Source: Ruegeria atlantica | GTDB lineage: Bacteria > Pseudomonadota > Alphaproteobacteria > Rhodobacterales > Rhodobacteraceae | Assembly: GCF_001458195.1 (NCBI RefSeq) | Contig: NZ_CYPU01000049.1 | Coordinates: 116,451-180,450, forward strand | Direction of reading: 5' to 3' | Length of the DNA: 64,000 bases | Part shown: positions 45,743-55,263 of the stretch, piece after piece | Layout of the letters: every line of letters starts with the position of its first letter | How positions within the stretch are numbered: position 1 is the first letter of the stretch | The notes under the pieces: model-generated | What the model was told of the DNA's origin: nothing | The model's input: only the letters and a program-made list of their open reading frames with translations | Databases searched by the model: none | Made by a program: the position numbers and the translations under genes

Positions 45743-45790
45743 ATGTGCAATCTGTACTCCAACACGATTCCTGCGGAAGCCATGCGGCAT
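45344..45790 (-). CDS. Doubtful hypothetical ORF ending in a G-tract
   Basis: A 148-codon frame. The first 25 or so codons are antisense to the SRAP-like start at 45743, so the true start, if any, is further in. The middle (LESHSEGEWETVLRAWAKRHGIKLKIQW) has protein-like composition and resembles no family I know. It ends across a run of ten C on the + strand (ten G on its own strand, 45347-45356). Confidence 0.35.
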   Translation of the reverse strand: MPHGFRRNRVGVQIAHNLDGKGQYLFGQAYYVLYLFSSTDWPNRIPFDLHADLESHSEGEWETVLRAWAKRHGIKLKIQWYLPLQQTIEDLHSRRYVAKPQDHWAAIKEWSERHDVPAPDKLPKGQNKIRGWQRGYRPTPILVSEGGG

Positions 45791-45961
45791 CTGTTAAACG
45801 TTGAGGTCGAACGAAACAGGTTGGGAAACGCCGAACCTCTGATCGCGCACAAGCGCCCCGGTCTTTCTGGGATCTACGACAAATCCACGATCCTTGAACG
45901 AAGGATTGAAGCCCAGAGCCGGTGGGAGGGAATGCTTTCCGAACTCGAAGAATGCAAGTGA
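45743..45961 (+). pseudogene. Chimera: SRAP (YedK/HMCES) N-terminus joined to integrase C-terminus
   Basis: The 72-codon frame opens MCNLYSNTIPAEAMRHLL, the diagnostic start of SOS-response-associated peptidases with catalytic Cys2. After NAEPL (about residue 33, base 45840) it switches to AHKRPGLSGIYDKSTILERR then QSRWEGMLSEL, which is the end of a phage-type tyrosine integrase. Neither protein is complete. It marks the join of a deletion. Confidence 0.6.
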
Positions 45962-46424
45962 CTTTGGTGGCAGCTGGGAAGGCGATCACAGTTCAGCTGG
46001 GAAATCCATTCCCGGAATGCCCGTCCTCCTGATCCTCTAGGTACATAAAAGAGACCTGCCTCGCTACCGAATGGCAACCCGACTTTGCGAAGTCGAGTGA
46101 ATGGACCTACGTTGAGCTTCGGTTGCTCCCGTCGCAATGTCTGCTTTGTCCTAAACCAACCAATGCGTACAGGCCGTGACCAGCTCGCTATATACTTTCA
46201 TTGCTTTTGATGAGAATTCGCAGGCGAGCAAGGTGAGCAAAAGGCCAAGTGCTGGTCTGGATCAAGCCCGGCCAAATTTCAAAGGACGCGAACGGGCAGG
46301 ATCGACTAGACACGGCGAATTCAAATCGAGTGGGTGGCCTACTCCGGATGAAGTCACATCAAATTGCGGAAGACGCCTATCCTCCCAGCTTCGACTACGC
46401 CCAGAGCGTGAAACCGGATTCAAT
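45962..46424. other. Intergenic stretch without a supported gene
   Basis: About 460 bp between the chimeric fragment and the AraC-type gene. Open frames here run into, and are antisense to, the regulator. Confidence 0.4.
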
Positions 46425-47414
46425 TCATCTTTGTTTCGACCGGGCGTCCGAGGGCGCTTCACCCGTCCAGCGTCGGTAAGCCCGTGTAAAATTAGATGCT
46501 TGAGTAAAGCCGGTGCGAAGGGCAATTTCTGTCACCGTCATCTTACCTTGGCCGATTGCTGCGATTGCGAATTGCCGCCGTTGGTCATCCAGAATTGCTT
46601 TGAAGGATGTGTCTTCGTTGGACAGCTTTCGGCTCAGCGCCTTGGGATGAAGGCGGCAAGCGCGGGCGGTTTTTGTGATGTCGAGCTTGGGGTCACTCAT
46701 ATGTTCTTTGCAGAAGCTCCGAACCGCTTCCGCTAGGGTGCCATACTCCTTGTTCGTCTCACCCAAAGGAGTGTCGCCGGGCGAATACGCCTGGTTCAGA
46801 ACCATCCATAGCGAGGGAAAACGCAATGTCAGACCCATCTTTGAGCCGGTTATCAAAGAAGAACGGGGGAGCAACCAATCGGGCACGACAGTTTCGTCTA
46901 CGACCACGGCAAGCACATTCTTTGGATCCCAGCTTTGGCCTACACGTGGCCGAATTTGCTCTACAAGAAGTGCCAGCGTAAGGGCATCCGGGTGGGCCGG
47001 ATTGGCGTCGGGTTGGGCTTTTCGAGTCATTTTCAGAGTAGCGTTTTGCCCATCATTCTCCAGCCTGTAGTTGGTGGAATTTCCATAGGATCCGACAGAA
47101 ATCAGAAAACGATCCAGCAGGTTACCCACCGTTTGCTCGCGGGTCAGATGCTTTGTCACCGGACCCATCGCATTTCGTGCCATGTCGCGCCCGACTGTGG
47201 CCCCTAAAAACGGATCACCAAGCCGAGTGGCGATCTCATCAATGGTCTCGTAGATGGCTTTTACTGGAATGAGCCGATCAAAATCCGTTCTGATGGCATT
47301 GGAAATCTGCATGTCGGCCAACAAGAGGTCGACATCCCCTCCATGCTCTTCGAAGTGATGTATGAGCGGCATCAGGAGCGCAGTGCGAACCAGTGGGGGT
47401 GAGCTATCGGGCAT
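46425..47414 (-). CDS. AraC-family transcriptional regulator
   Basis: A 329-aa regulator of the OruR/ArgR-like type: an N-terminal ligand domain (about 1-225) and C-terminal double helix-turn-helix (DITKTARACRLHPKALSRKL, EIALRTGFTQASNFTRAYRR). It is divergent from the M19 peptidase gene with a 240-bp gap, so it probably controls the envelope locus that follows. Confidence 0.88.
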   Translation of the reverse strand: MPDSSPPLVRTALLMPLIHHFEEHGGDVDLLLADMQISNAIRTDFDRLIPVKAIYETIDEIATRLGDPFLGATVGRDMARNAMGPVTKHLTREQTVGNLLDRFLISVGSYGNSTNYRLENDGQNATLKMTRKAQPDANPAHPDALTLALLVEQIRPRVGQSWDPKNVLAVVVDETVVPDWLLPRSSLITGSKMGLTLRFPSLWMVLNQAYSPGDTPLGETNKEYGTLAEAVRSFCKEHMSDPKLDITKTARACRLHPKALSRKLSNEDTSFKAILDDQRRQFAIAAIGQGKMTVTEIALRTGFTQASNFTRAYRRWTGEAPSDARSKQR

Positions 47415-47655
47415 CCTCCTAATCTAGATCAATCAGCTTGGTGTTGTCATTCATTCAAGGACAGCAATATGATGTTTTTGTATTCAGGGGATAAGACAGC
47501 CACATTTTTCCAAACTAGCTTCGAACATAGATAAGCTGCCTTCGCCTTATTTTCTCCAACACGCGCAAAGGCTTCGCGGATTAGAGAATTTTATCGCCAG
47601 CCGCAGCTACGGATCGCCCACGCAATCCGGGCGTCGTCATTGAAGAGGACACACC

Positions 47656-48897
47656 ATGTCAAACAAGAACAAGTTTTCCCGCCGCGAAATGATGGCCATG
47701 GCGGCGCAATCTGCCGCTGCCCTTCCGCTTCTCGGCACCCCGGTCTTAGCCCGTGAACTGGATGAATATGGTGGGTTCAGCGGCAACAAGAATTTCAAAT
47801 ACATCAGCGCCCCGGCAACGGTCTATGATTTTGGCCTGACACCGGAACAGGAAGATCACGCCAAGGAACTGCACGAGTCCCTGATCATCTTTGACGGTCT
47901 GTCCGAATGTACGTTTTACCCTGAGTTCATCGCCAACATGAAACGCGGCAGTGGAACATCGGGCAATTTCTCGATTGGGATCTCGGACATGTTGCGTTGG
48001 ACCCCGGACACTGTGTTCAAACCGCAGGAATGGTGGAGTTGGGAAGCGCTGAACAGGGATCTGGATGCGCTTTATCGCATGATGCACCTGTTCCGGGATG
48101 ACGCGATGATGACATTGAACCATGCTGACATTCTGGAGGCAAAGAAGACCGGAAAGGTCGGTTTTATGCCGGGAACGCAGAACACCAAGTTTCTGGATGA
48201 CGCTGTAAATCGCCTGGACGAGATGCATCGTAAAGGGCTGCGGATTATCCAGATAACCTATAATGCCACCAACGCCGTAGGTGCCGGCAGTGCAGAAGCA
48301 CCGGAAAATCGCTTTGGTCTCAGCCGCTTGGGTCACATGGTGGTTGAGCGGATGAACGAAGTCGGATTGTTGGTCGATACTGGCCACAGCTCGCCCGAAA
48401 CTCAGATGCGTGCAGCGGAAGTCTCGACCAAGCCCATCGTCATTTCCCATGCCGGGATGTTGTCAAAGGTCAATCAGACACGGGCGACAACGGATGAGGC
48501 CATCAGGGCAGTTGCTGACAAAGGCGGCGTGATGGGGGTTATCAGCACGCCAACAGCCATTGCCGGAAGCGATAAATGCACAGTCGAGGATATGCTCGAT
48601 AACGTCGATCACGCGGTTAACATTGCAGGTATTGATGGTGTGGGATTTGGCTCTGATTTCATTATCCCCGCGACATTCGAACAAATTTTGTCTGCTCCGG
48701 AATGGGACGAGGAAGTTGTTGCAAACATCGGAGAGTTCGAGGTTTGGCCTTGGTCCGACGGGCATGTGGGCTGGGAAAATAACTCGGCCTATCCGAACAT
48801 GACCCGCGGTCTGATCCAGCGTGGCTATTCGGATGAGGACATCGCCAAGATCATGGGTGGAAACTTCCTACGGGTGATCAAAGACACCATCGGCTAG
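47656..48897 (+). CDS. TAT-exported M19 dipeptidase homologue with altered metal site
   Basis: A 413-aa protein with a twin-arginine signal (FSRREMMAMAAQSAAAL), so it is exported folded. The C-terminal barrel is that of membrane dipeptidases: metal histidines are present in VDTGHSS and VISHAGM. The usual DGHND start motif is replaced by FDGLSECTF, and the bridging Glu (normally in ...IEG...) by FMPGTQNT. The site is therefore altered, so classical dipeptidase activity is doubtful. It heads the + strand gene cluster to 54.9 kb. Confidence 0.85.
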   Translation: MSNKNKFSRREMMAMAAQSAAALPLLGTPVLARELDEYGGFSGNKNFKYISAPATVYDFGLTPEQEDHAKELHESLIIFDGLSECTFYPEFIANMKRGSGTSGNFSIGISDMLRWTPDTVFKPQEWWSWEALNRDLDALYRMMHLFRDDAMMTLNHADILEAKKTGKVGFMPGTQNTKFLDDAVNRLDEMHRKGLRIIQITYNATNAVGAGSAEAPENRFGLSRLGHMVVERMNEVGLLVDTGHSSPETQMRAAEVSTKPIVISHAGMLSKVNQTRATTDEAIRAVADKGGVMGVISTPTAIAGSDKCTVEDMLDNVDHAVNIAGIDGVGFGSDFIIPATFEQILSAPEWDEEVVANIGEFEVWPWSDGHVGWENNSAYPNMTRGLIQRGYSDEDIAKIMGGNFLRVIKDTIG

Positions 48898-48949
48898 ACC
48901 AGCGGAAAGGAAGCCGGAAGCATCATACGCCTCTGGCTGGCACAACATC

Positions 48950-49435
48950 ATGCATTGGTTGCTCTTGGTATTGCTCTCAATCTTCGCCCTGCCGGATACG
49001 GCAGGCGCAATGGATGCGATTGGCAAGGTGCGCCGGGAACGCCCAGCGGATCTGGACGCTTCAACGACTGTGGCCACGCGATATGGAACGCTCCAAGCGT
49101 CTTATGAGACCGATTTTCCAGAACTTCCTCTGAATAGCGTGCACACTTGGCGATTGTCCTTGCAGGACAAGAACGGCCTGCCGGTTGTCGGCGCGGACAT
49201 AGATCTGACAGCGGACATGCCCGAGCATCTGCACGGCATGACCACCACACCGCTAATTCAGGAGTCTGATACACCGGGTTTGTATCTTGTTCGTGGAATG
49301 AATTTCCACATGCCGGGGTATTGGGAGGTCACTCTTGACATCTCAGGAGCAGGCAGCCGCCATCTTTTGCGTTTCAACCTGATTGTCGGTGAAAGCCAAC
49401 GCGCCCCGGAGGGGAGGAAAGCGGATGAAAGCTGA
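48950..49435 (+). CDS. YtkA-like exported protein
   Basis: A 161-aa protein with an N-terminal signal (WLLLVLLSIFALPDTAGA) and a YtkA/auxin-binding-like beta-sandwich: MPEHLHGM at about 85-92 and NFHMPGYWEV at about 119. Relatives are often found beside haem or copper proteins. It overlaps the next start by 11 bp, so it is coupled to the dihaem peroxidase and may bind a metal or help its maturation. The binding site before its ATG is weak. Confidence 0.7.
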   Translation: MHWLLLVLLSIFALPDTAGAMDAIGKVRRERPADLDASTTVATRYGTLQASYETDFPELPLNSVHTWRLSLQDKNGLPVVGADIDLTADMPEHLHGMTTTPLIQESDTPGLYLVRGMNFHMPGYWEVTLDISGAGSRHLLRFNLIVGESQRAPEGRKADES

Positions 49436-50597
49436 ACCACTCGGCTCGTCAAAAGCAATCGGCCTATTGCTGACCGCTTTCAGCTTTTGCGTTGTTCTTT
49501 CCAACCCGAGCAAAGGTGCTGACGCTGATCTCTTTGATTGGAGCGCTCGAGAACTGGCTCTGATCCAATCCCTTTCTTTATCCCAATTGCTACCTCCACC
49601 GTCCTCACCCTCGAACAAATACGCCGATGACCCGGAGGCAGCGGCTTTGGGTCGTGCGATTTTCCACGACAGCCGGTTCAGTGCCAACGGCGAGGTAAGC
49701 TGTGCGACTTGCCACCGGCAGGACTATGGGTTCACCGATGATCTTCCCAAAGGTCTTGGTATTGGCCTCGCCAGTCGCCGGACCATGCCAATTGTCGGAA
49801 TGGCCTATCAGAAATGGTTCTTTTGGGACGGTCGGGCGGATTCGCTCTGGTCGCAAACGCTTGGCCCGCTGGAAAACCCCGTTGAGCACGGGATTGACCG
49901 GCATCAGGTGCAGCAGCTTGTGCTGGCGCATTACTCTCAGCCCTATCAGCAGGTTTTTGAAGACGACGCCACAAACCAGCCGGTGGACCAAGTCTTTGCA
50001 AACACAGGAAAGGCGCTGGCAGCACATGTTCGCACATTGCTGCCAGAAAAGACCCGGTTTGATTTGTATGCCCACGCATTGCAGAGTGACAGCAAAGAAA
50101 CCGGTATCCTGACAGAAGCGGAAACGCGTGGTCTGAGGCTGTTTGTCGGAAAGGCCAAATGTATCAATTGCCACAATGGCCCCATGTTCACGAACGGAGA
50201 GTTTCACCACTCAGGAACCCCGGATGCCGGAGAACTGGATCCGGGGCGCGGCACTGCATTTCTAGAGCTTGAGGCCACGGAGTTCGGGTTCTTTGGTAAA
50301 TGGAGCGACGCGGACCCGGAAGCAGACGGTGATCATATCCGGTTTCTGGACCGGGATACGCGCAAGTACGTCGGTACATTCAAGACACCTACTTTGCGTG
50401 GCGCGTCGGATCGTCCTCCGTATATGCACAACGGCACTTTTACCTCGCTGGCACAGGTCCTGAACAACTACCGTGCCGTGTCTGGGTCGACGCTCGCGGA
50501 CGAGGTTTCCCACGGTGACCTGACGGATCGGGATCTGAACGATCTTGAGGCTTTCTTGGGAACCTTGTCGTCAAACTCCAACGATGTTCACAACTAG
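49425..50597 (+). CDS. Dihaem cytochrome c peroxidase/MauG-type protein
   Basis: A 390-aa periplasmic protein. Start at 49425 follows GGGGAGGAAAG; the longer frame begins with TTG. After a signal segment (about 10-33) come two c-haem motifs, CATCH (about residue 90) and CINCH (about 246), and the ligand-region block FKTPTLRGASDRPPYMHNGT. It reduces hydrogen peroxide or oxidises a partner as MauG does. Haem proteins require export, in line with its neighbours. The partner could be the GYD or YtkA protein. Confidence 0.9.
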   Translation: MKAEPLGSSKAIGLLLTAFSFCVVLSNPSKGADADLFDWSARELALIQSLSLSQLLPPPSSPSNKYADDPEAAALGRAIFHDSRFSANGEVSCATCHRQDYGFTDDLPKGLGIGLASRRTMPIVGMAYQKWFFWDGRADSLWSQTLGPLENPVEHGIDRHQVQQLVLAHYSQPYQQVFEDDATNQPVDQVFANTGKALAAHVRTLLPEKTRFDLYAHALQSDSKETGILTEAETRGLRLFVGKAKCINCHNGPMFTNGEFHHSGTPDAGELDPGRGTAFLELEATEFGFFGKWSDADPEADGDHIRFLDRDTRKYVGTFKTPTLRGASDRPPYMHNGTFTSLAQVLNNYRAVSGSTLADEVSHGDLTDRDLNDLEAFLGTLSSNSNDVHN

Positions 50598-50612
50598 CTC
50601 AGGGGAAACTCG

Positions 50613-51008
50613 ATGAAAATTACGGCTCTGGTGACTGCATTCTCAATACTTGCGACCACGGCACATGCCGAAGAAACGACCCGCTATATGCTGGAAGGTA
50701 TCGCAGAGCCTTCGACTTGGGGTGCAGTTCTTGCAAATCCTCAGGATCGTGGCGCCAATGCTGAGGCGCTCATGAACGCCGCAGGATGCGAGCTGATCGA
50801 CTATTACTTTGGTATGTTCAACTACAAGAGTTACGTTGTCATCCAGTGCCCCAAGTCAGTCGATATCAGCCCAATTCAAATTATCATGTTCGGGGCTGGC
50901 ACAGTCGACACGGCCACAGCAACACCAATTGTGACCACAGCAGAAATGGTTGACGTGGCTAAGGCGGCCCAAAAGATTTCGGGTGCCTATGGGGGCCCCA
51001 GCGAGTGA
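50613..51008 (+). CDS. Exported GYD-domain protein
   Basis: A 131-aa protein with a signal peptide (MKITALVTAFSILATTAHA). The mature part has the GYD pattern (RYMLEGIAEPSTWGAVLANP, YYFGMFNYKSYVVIQCP, then an ending TAEMVDVAK), a small ferredoxin-like fold of unknown biochemical role. GYD proteins are usually cytoplasmic, so export is unusual. It sits 15 bp after the peroxidase. Confidence 0.7.
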   Translation: MKITALVTAFSILATTAHAEETTRYMLEGIAEPSTWGAVLANPQDRGANAEALMNAAGCELIDYYFGMFNYKSYVVIQCPKSVDISPIQIIMFGAGTVDTATATPIVTTAEMVDVAKAAQKISGAYGGPSE

Positions 51009-51051
51009 CCTTGCATCCTGGGCAGAGAAAACAGAGAGGACGAATGAGAAA

Positions 51052-52428
51052 ATGAGTACAATTGCATTCATCAGGATGTTGTTCATTGCGTTCGCCGTGG
51101 TCGGTGTTTCGGGGACAACGGCAGTAGCCGATGAGGCTCCTGCGCAGACATTGTTTACGAATGTCAATGTGTTCGATGGTGTCAATGACGGGTTGCTCGA
51201 AAACGCAAACGTGTTGGTTGAGGGAAACCTGATCAAGACCGTCTCGACCGCTGCAATTAGCGCAGGCGGGGCGACTGTCATCAACGGAGAGGGACGCACA
51301 TTGATGCCCGGCCTGATGGATATGCATACGCATTTGTCTATTGTGCGGGAATTATCAACGGCGCGTCACGAGCTTAGCCCTCTTGCACATGGCGCAATTG
51401 CGATGAAGCGGGCTGAAGGCATGCTCATGAATGGGTTTACCACTGTCATGGACGTCGGCGGGCCGGCGATTTATCTAAAGGACCTGATCGACGGAGACGC
51501 TGGTTTTTTTGGGCCGCGCATCTATTCCGCCGAGGCCTTCATTACGCAAACTAACGGACATGGGGATTTTCGCACGCGGATGGAGTACAACCCCAACAAT
51601 TCCGGAGGTATTAGAAGTTGGTATGAATACTACACGGCTTGCATTGCCGACGGCGTAACCGAAATCCGGCGCTGTGGCAGAGAGAATTTTCGCAAAGGTG
51701 CGACCCATTTAAAGATGATGGTCGGCGGCGGTGTTTCCAGCCGGTTTGATCCACTGCATGGTTTGCAAGGCTCACCCGAGGAAATTGCGGCAGCTGTGGA
51801 AGTGGCGCGAAACATGAAGACCTTTGTTACTGTGCACGCATACACCGATGAATCCGTTCGTATGGCAGTTGAAGCCGGTGTTCCCCATATCCTTCACGCG
51901 CCACTGATCACCGAAGACACCGCTAAGCTGATGGGGGAAAAGGGTGTCTATATGCAACCAAATCTGGAAGCGGTTCTCGGGCTTACCGAAGAGAACGCAG
52001 CCGCATTCTTGTCGCCAGCATCCTTTGCAAAGTGGAAATCGATCTACGATGAATACCCTGTGGCCATGGAGGCGGCGATCAAGCATGGGGTGAAGATCGT
52101 GTTTGGCACCGACCTTCTGTCTCAATGGAACCAAACACTCGCGTTCGACAAGACTGCGGCCCTCGAATTGCTGCAATTGGAGAAATATCTTGGTGCGGCT
52201 GGCGCGCTACGCGCGGCAACGTCAACGGCAGCAGAAGTCATCGACCTTATGGGGCCAAATGATCCCTATCAGGAAGGTGCAAAAGGTGTCGTCGCCGAAG
52301 GTGCATATGCTGATCTACTTTTGGTCGACGGTAACGTTTTGGAAGACCTCGCACTATTGACTGACCCGGGCAAGAACCTTGTCGTGATCATGAAAGACGG
52401 CGTGATCTACAAAAATACGCTGAACTGA
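51052..52428 (+). CDS. Exported metal-dependent amidohydrolase
   Basis: A 458-aa amidohydrolase-superfamily enzyme with a signal peptide (about 1-26). The first metal motif is HTH in MDMHTHLS; GGGVSSRFDPLHG and HAYTDES give the later ligands, and FGTDLL near 355 gives the final Asp. Closest overall to prolidase/imidazolonepropionase-type periplasmic hydrolases. AGAGGA lies 11 bases before the ATG. A close paralogue is encoded at 61444-62862. The substrate is not known. Confidence 0.88.
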   Translation: MSTIAFIRMLFIAFAVVGVSGTTAVADEAPAQTLFTNVNVFDGVNDGLLENANVLVEGNLIKTVSTAAISAGGATVINGEGRTLMPGLMDMHTHLSIVRELSTARHELSPLAHGAIAMKRAEGMLMNGFTTVMDVGGPAIYLKDLIDGDAGFFGPRIYSAEAFITQTNGHGDFRTRMEYNPNNSGGIRSWYEYYTACIADGVTEIRRCGRENFRKGATHLKMMVGGGVSSRFDPLHGLQGSPEEIAAAVEVARNMKTFVTVHAYTDESVRMAVEAGVPHILHAPLITEDTAKLMGEKGVYMQPNLEAVLGLTEENAAAFLSPASFAKWKSIYDEYPVAMEAAIKHGVKIVFGTDLLSQWNQTLAFDKTAALELLQLEKYLGAAGALRAATSTAAEVIDLMGPNDPYQEGAKGVVAEGAYADLLLVDGNVLEDLALLTDPGKNLVVIMKDGVIYKNTLN

Positions 52429-52488
52429 TACCAAAAAAGCAGGTGTCTCACGCCGTCTGGTGGCGAACTTTGAAGTAAGGGAGTTCTC

Positions 52489-52752
52489 ATGACCGCACTC
52501 GACTACATAGCTATCGGCATGATTCTGTTCATGGCGGGCCTCGGTATAGGGGTCCTAGTCTTTCTCGGGGGGTGGCCCGGTCGGGTGGCTGCAAAGCGCC
52601 GGCATCCCTATCGATCAGCGGTTTCCATCGGTGGATGGGTCACCCTGATAGCCGGAGGTGTCCTGTTTCCCTTGGTGTTGATCTGGGCCTATGCAGGCTC
52701 CACTGATGCTGAAGTAGCTGCGGCGGATGTCGCAAAAGGCGGTGCCGCATGA
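52489..52752 (+). CDS. Small DUF3302 (YiaW-like) membrane protein
   Basis: An 87-aa inner-membrane protein with two hydrophobic segments (about 5-27 and 47-67) and a basic loop. In E. coli yiaW is the neighbour of the HlyD-type yiaV, and the same arrangement is seen here, with a 4-bp overlap to the HlyD gene. It probably supports that periplasmic adaptor. Confidence 0.75.
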   Translation: MTALDYIAIGMILFMAGLGIGVLVFLGGWPGRVAAKRRHPYRSAVSIGGWVTLIAGGVLFPLVLIWAYAGSTDAEVAAADVAKGGAA

Positions 52753-53672
52753 TCATGGTGCTGGTTGGAGGCTACGTCGGGCTGCTTTGGGTGTTGGTCA
52801 AGGTCGGCGTCTTCCCGAAATGGTACGGCTGGATGAAAGTCTCGCCAGTTGCTGTTTGGATGATCGCTTTCATGAGCATCTTTCTCCCGCTCAATTGGAA
52901 TGCCCCCATGGGCGGCTCCATGGTCACGGTGGGCTCTGTCGGAATCAAGCCAGCGGTTGCGGGGCCGGTGACCGAGGTTGTCGCCAAGTCGCGCACGCCG
53001 ATCTCCGAAGGTGAGGTTCTGTTCGAGATCGACAAGACGCCTTACACCGCTGCCTTGCAGCAAGCTCAGGCACAACTGGCGCTGGCGCAGGACCAATTGG
53101 CGCGAAAAGAGGAACTGCTATCGCGCGACACGGTCGCGGTAGCAGAGGTCGAAGCCTTGCGTGCCAATGTAGCTGTGGCCGAAGCTGCCGTGACCCTCGC
53201 CGAAGTCGATCTTTCCAACACAACCGTGCGAGCCCCCTTTGACGGCATGGTTCCCGCCATGACTCTTCTATCGGGCAACCGGGTCAGTCCCAATGTGCCG
53301 GTGCTGGCGTTCCTCGATGTGAACAACCCCGTTATCAACCTGGTTCTCAGCCAAAACCAGATCCGCAACGTGAAGACGGGGCAGAAGGCCGAAGCGGTGT
53401 TCAAAGCCTTCCCCGGGCAGACGTTCCAGGGAACCGTGTCGGGATTGTTCCTTTCCTCACCGGATGCCGAATATGATCTGGATGGGGCCACCCCCGAAGT
53501 ACCCACGATCACCGATACGACCTATGTTGTGGTGCTGGAACTGGACACCCAAGGGGAAGCCCTGCCGCCAGGATCATCCGGCCAGGGGCTGGTGCTGACG
53601 GACCAAGGGACAAAGTTCCAGTTCATCAATCAGCTGACCCTGCGCATGACCACATGGATGAACTTTTTCTGA
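52749..53672 (+). CDS. HlyD/EmrA-type periplasmic adaptor (YiaV-like)
   Basis: A 307-aa membrane-fusion protein. Two N-terminal hydrophobic segments (about 3-20 and 32-50) precede a lipoyl-type barrel (AVAGPVTEVVAKSRTPISEG), a short coiled coil (about 100-155) and a beta-barrel domain (NTTVRAPFDGMVPAM). No inner-membrane pump or TolC-type channel is adjacent; instead it is coupled to an OprB-type porin. It may deliver a solute through the envelope in an unusual pairing. Confidence 0.85.
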   Translation: MIMVLVGGYVGLLWVLVKVGVFPKWYGWMKVSPVAVWMIAFMSIFLPLNWNAPMGGSMVTVGSVGIKPAVAGPVTEVVAKSRTPISEGEVLFEIDKTPYTAALQQAQAQLALAQDQLARKEELLSRDTVAVAEVEALRANVAVAEAAVTLAEVDLSNTTVRAPFDGMVPAMTLLSGNRVSPNVPVLAFLDVNNPVINLVLSQNQIRNVKTGQKAEAVFKAFPGQTFQGTVSGLFLSSPDAEYDLDGATPEVPTITDTTYVVVLELDTQGEALPPGSSGQGLVLTDQGTKFQFINQLTLRMTTWMNFF

Positions 53673-54916
53673 TGTGGCGTCGCATCTTATCGGCTGCCTC
53701 GATGGCAAGTCTTGCTTCATCTGTGGTTGCTCAGGAATTCGGTCCTCGTGATCGGCTTGAAGCCGCTGCGACAACCTCAATTGGCGGCCCCGCCAACGCA
53801 GAAGCGCAGCAAGAACAGGACCGGTTGCGCAGGTTACAAACCTCACGATGGCCCGGATTTGATCGAACTATCGATCCCGTCGAATCCTGGAAAGAGAGGC
53901 TGCGGAAGGACACCGACCTTGCCCTGTCGTTTGACTATCAGGCGCTTTTCCAGAGATCCGACACCACCGTTTCCGGTGTCGATGAAGGCGCATCGGGACA
54001 GGCTAGGATTCTGGGGACATGGACGCTCGCAGATCGCGGCGGGAGCAATCCCGGCAGCTTTGTCTTCATCCTGGAGAACCGTCACAAGCTGGGTCTGGAC
54101 CAGACACCTACCGGTCTGGCAGGAGAAATCGGCTATGTCGGGCTCACCGGCCTGACTTTCGGAGACACCGGCTACAGCTTGTCCGTAGCTTACTGGTCTC
54201 AGGCGATCATGGGTGGGCGAGGCGGCATAGTTGCGGGCCGGATTGATCCCGGTGATTACACCGACATCCTGGGCTATGTGAACCCTCGCACCGGCTTCCA
54301 GAACTTCGCCATCAACTACAATCCGGTGCTGACGATCCCGGACCCCGGCTTCGGGATTGGTGGTGGTGTTCACTTGACGGATCAAATCTATGTGCTTGGG
54401 ATCGTCTCGGATGCGAACGGTTCCTTGACGGATGTTGACTGGTTTCCGGGAGGCGCCGAGTTCTACAAATACGCCGAGATCGGCTGGACGCCGGCCCGGA
54501 ACCAACGCTACCTAACCAATATCCACCTCGGCGCATATCACATCGACGCCCGAGAGGACAAAGGCCTGCCGTCCAGTTCAGGGCTCGTCCTGTCGGGCAA
54601 CTACACGTTTGAAAACGATCTGATGGTGTTTGGGCGGCTTGGATGGTCCGACGGCAATGACCCTATTGCCAAAAAGGGGGCGACCGGCGGGTTGATCTGG
54701 CGACCGGGGTTCTATGATGATCTGATCGGCGTCGCTGTAACATGGGCAGAACCAGTGACTGCCGGGTTGGAGAATCAAACCACATTCGAAGCCTTCTACC
54801 GCCTGGACGTCTCCGACAACCTGGCGCTGACGGCTGACGTTCAATACCTCAAAAACCCTGGGCTCAATACCGAAAACCCGTTGGTGTTTGGTTTGAGGTT
54901 GAGGTTCAACCTTTGA
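53672..54916 (+). CDS. OprB-type carbohydrate-selective porin
   Basis: A 414-aa outer-membrane barrel. A signal peptide (MWRRILSAASMASLASSVVA) is chosen by starting at 53672, where the ATG overlaps the previous stop by one base; an ATG at 53654 lies inside the adaptor gene. The body follows OprB: GSFVFILENRH, GRIDPGDYTDILGYVNPRTG, NPVLTIPDPGFGIG and a C-terminal LRLRFNL ending in an aromatic-hydrophobic strand. It would admit sugars or similar small solutes. Confidence 0.88.
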   Translation: MWRRILSAASMASLASSVVAQEFGPRDRLEAAATTSIGGPANAEAQQEQDRLRRLQTSRWPGFDRTIDPVESWKERLRKDTDLALSFDYQALFQRSDTTVSGVDEGASGQARILGTWTLADRGGSNPGSFVFILENRHKLGLDQTPTGLAGEIGYVGLTGLTFGDTGYSLSVAYWSQAIMGGRGGIVAGRIDPGDYTDILGYVNPRTGFQNFAINYNPVLTIPDPGFGIGGGVHLTDQIYVLGIVSDANGSLTDVDWFPGGAEFYKYAEIGWTPARNQRYLTNIHLGAYHIDAREDKGLPSSSGLVLSGNYTFENDLMVFGRLGWSDGNDPIAKKGATGGLIWRPGFYDDLIGVAVTWAEPVTAGLENQTTFEAFYRLDVSDNLALTADVQYLKNPGLNTENPLVFGLRLRFNL

Positions 54917-55263
54917 AAAGCGGACCTAGTCGGCGAGCGCAGCGAAAATCAGAAAGCCGTTCGACGCTATGGGCGGGAGCGTCCGAAAGGGTCTGCTACC
55001 AGTCGTTCCCGTGCCTTATGAGAACGGCCGTTTTGTCCCGCGTCTCGGAAACTGCAAAGACTAGTTTTGAAGGTCCGCTTCGGGGCTGCGACCTTTTGCT
55101 GACGCGAGTGGAAGAAAACGGCTATAGTGGACCCAAAGCATGCGTTCAACCCGATGCGATATTTGATTGCTTAGCAGGCTCGCTTCATCGCTCCTGAGAT
55201 TGTGGCGTCCGCTTGTCGTCTGAGACATAGCTTTGAAATTAACCCTGGGCTAATCTGAGGTTC
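54917..55263. other. Intergenic region with a shared motif
   Basis: About 350 bp. It contains GGTCCGCTTCGGGGCTGCGACC (55073-55094, written here with its centre), matched with few changes by GTCTGCTTTGGGCTGCGACC at 57367-57386. No gene is supported. Confidence 0.4.
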
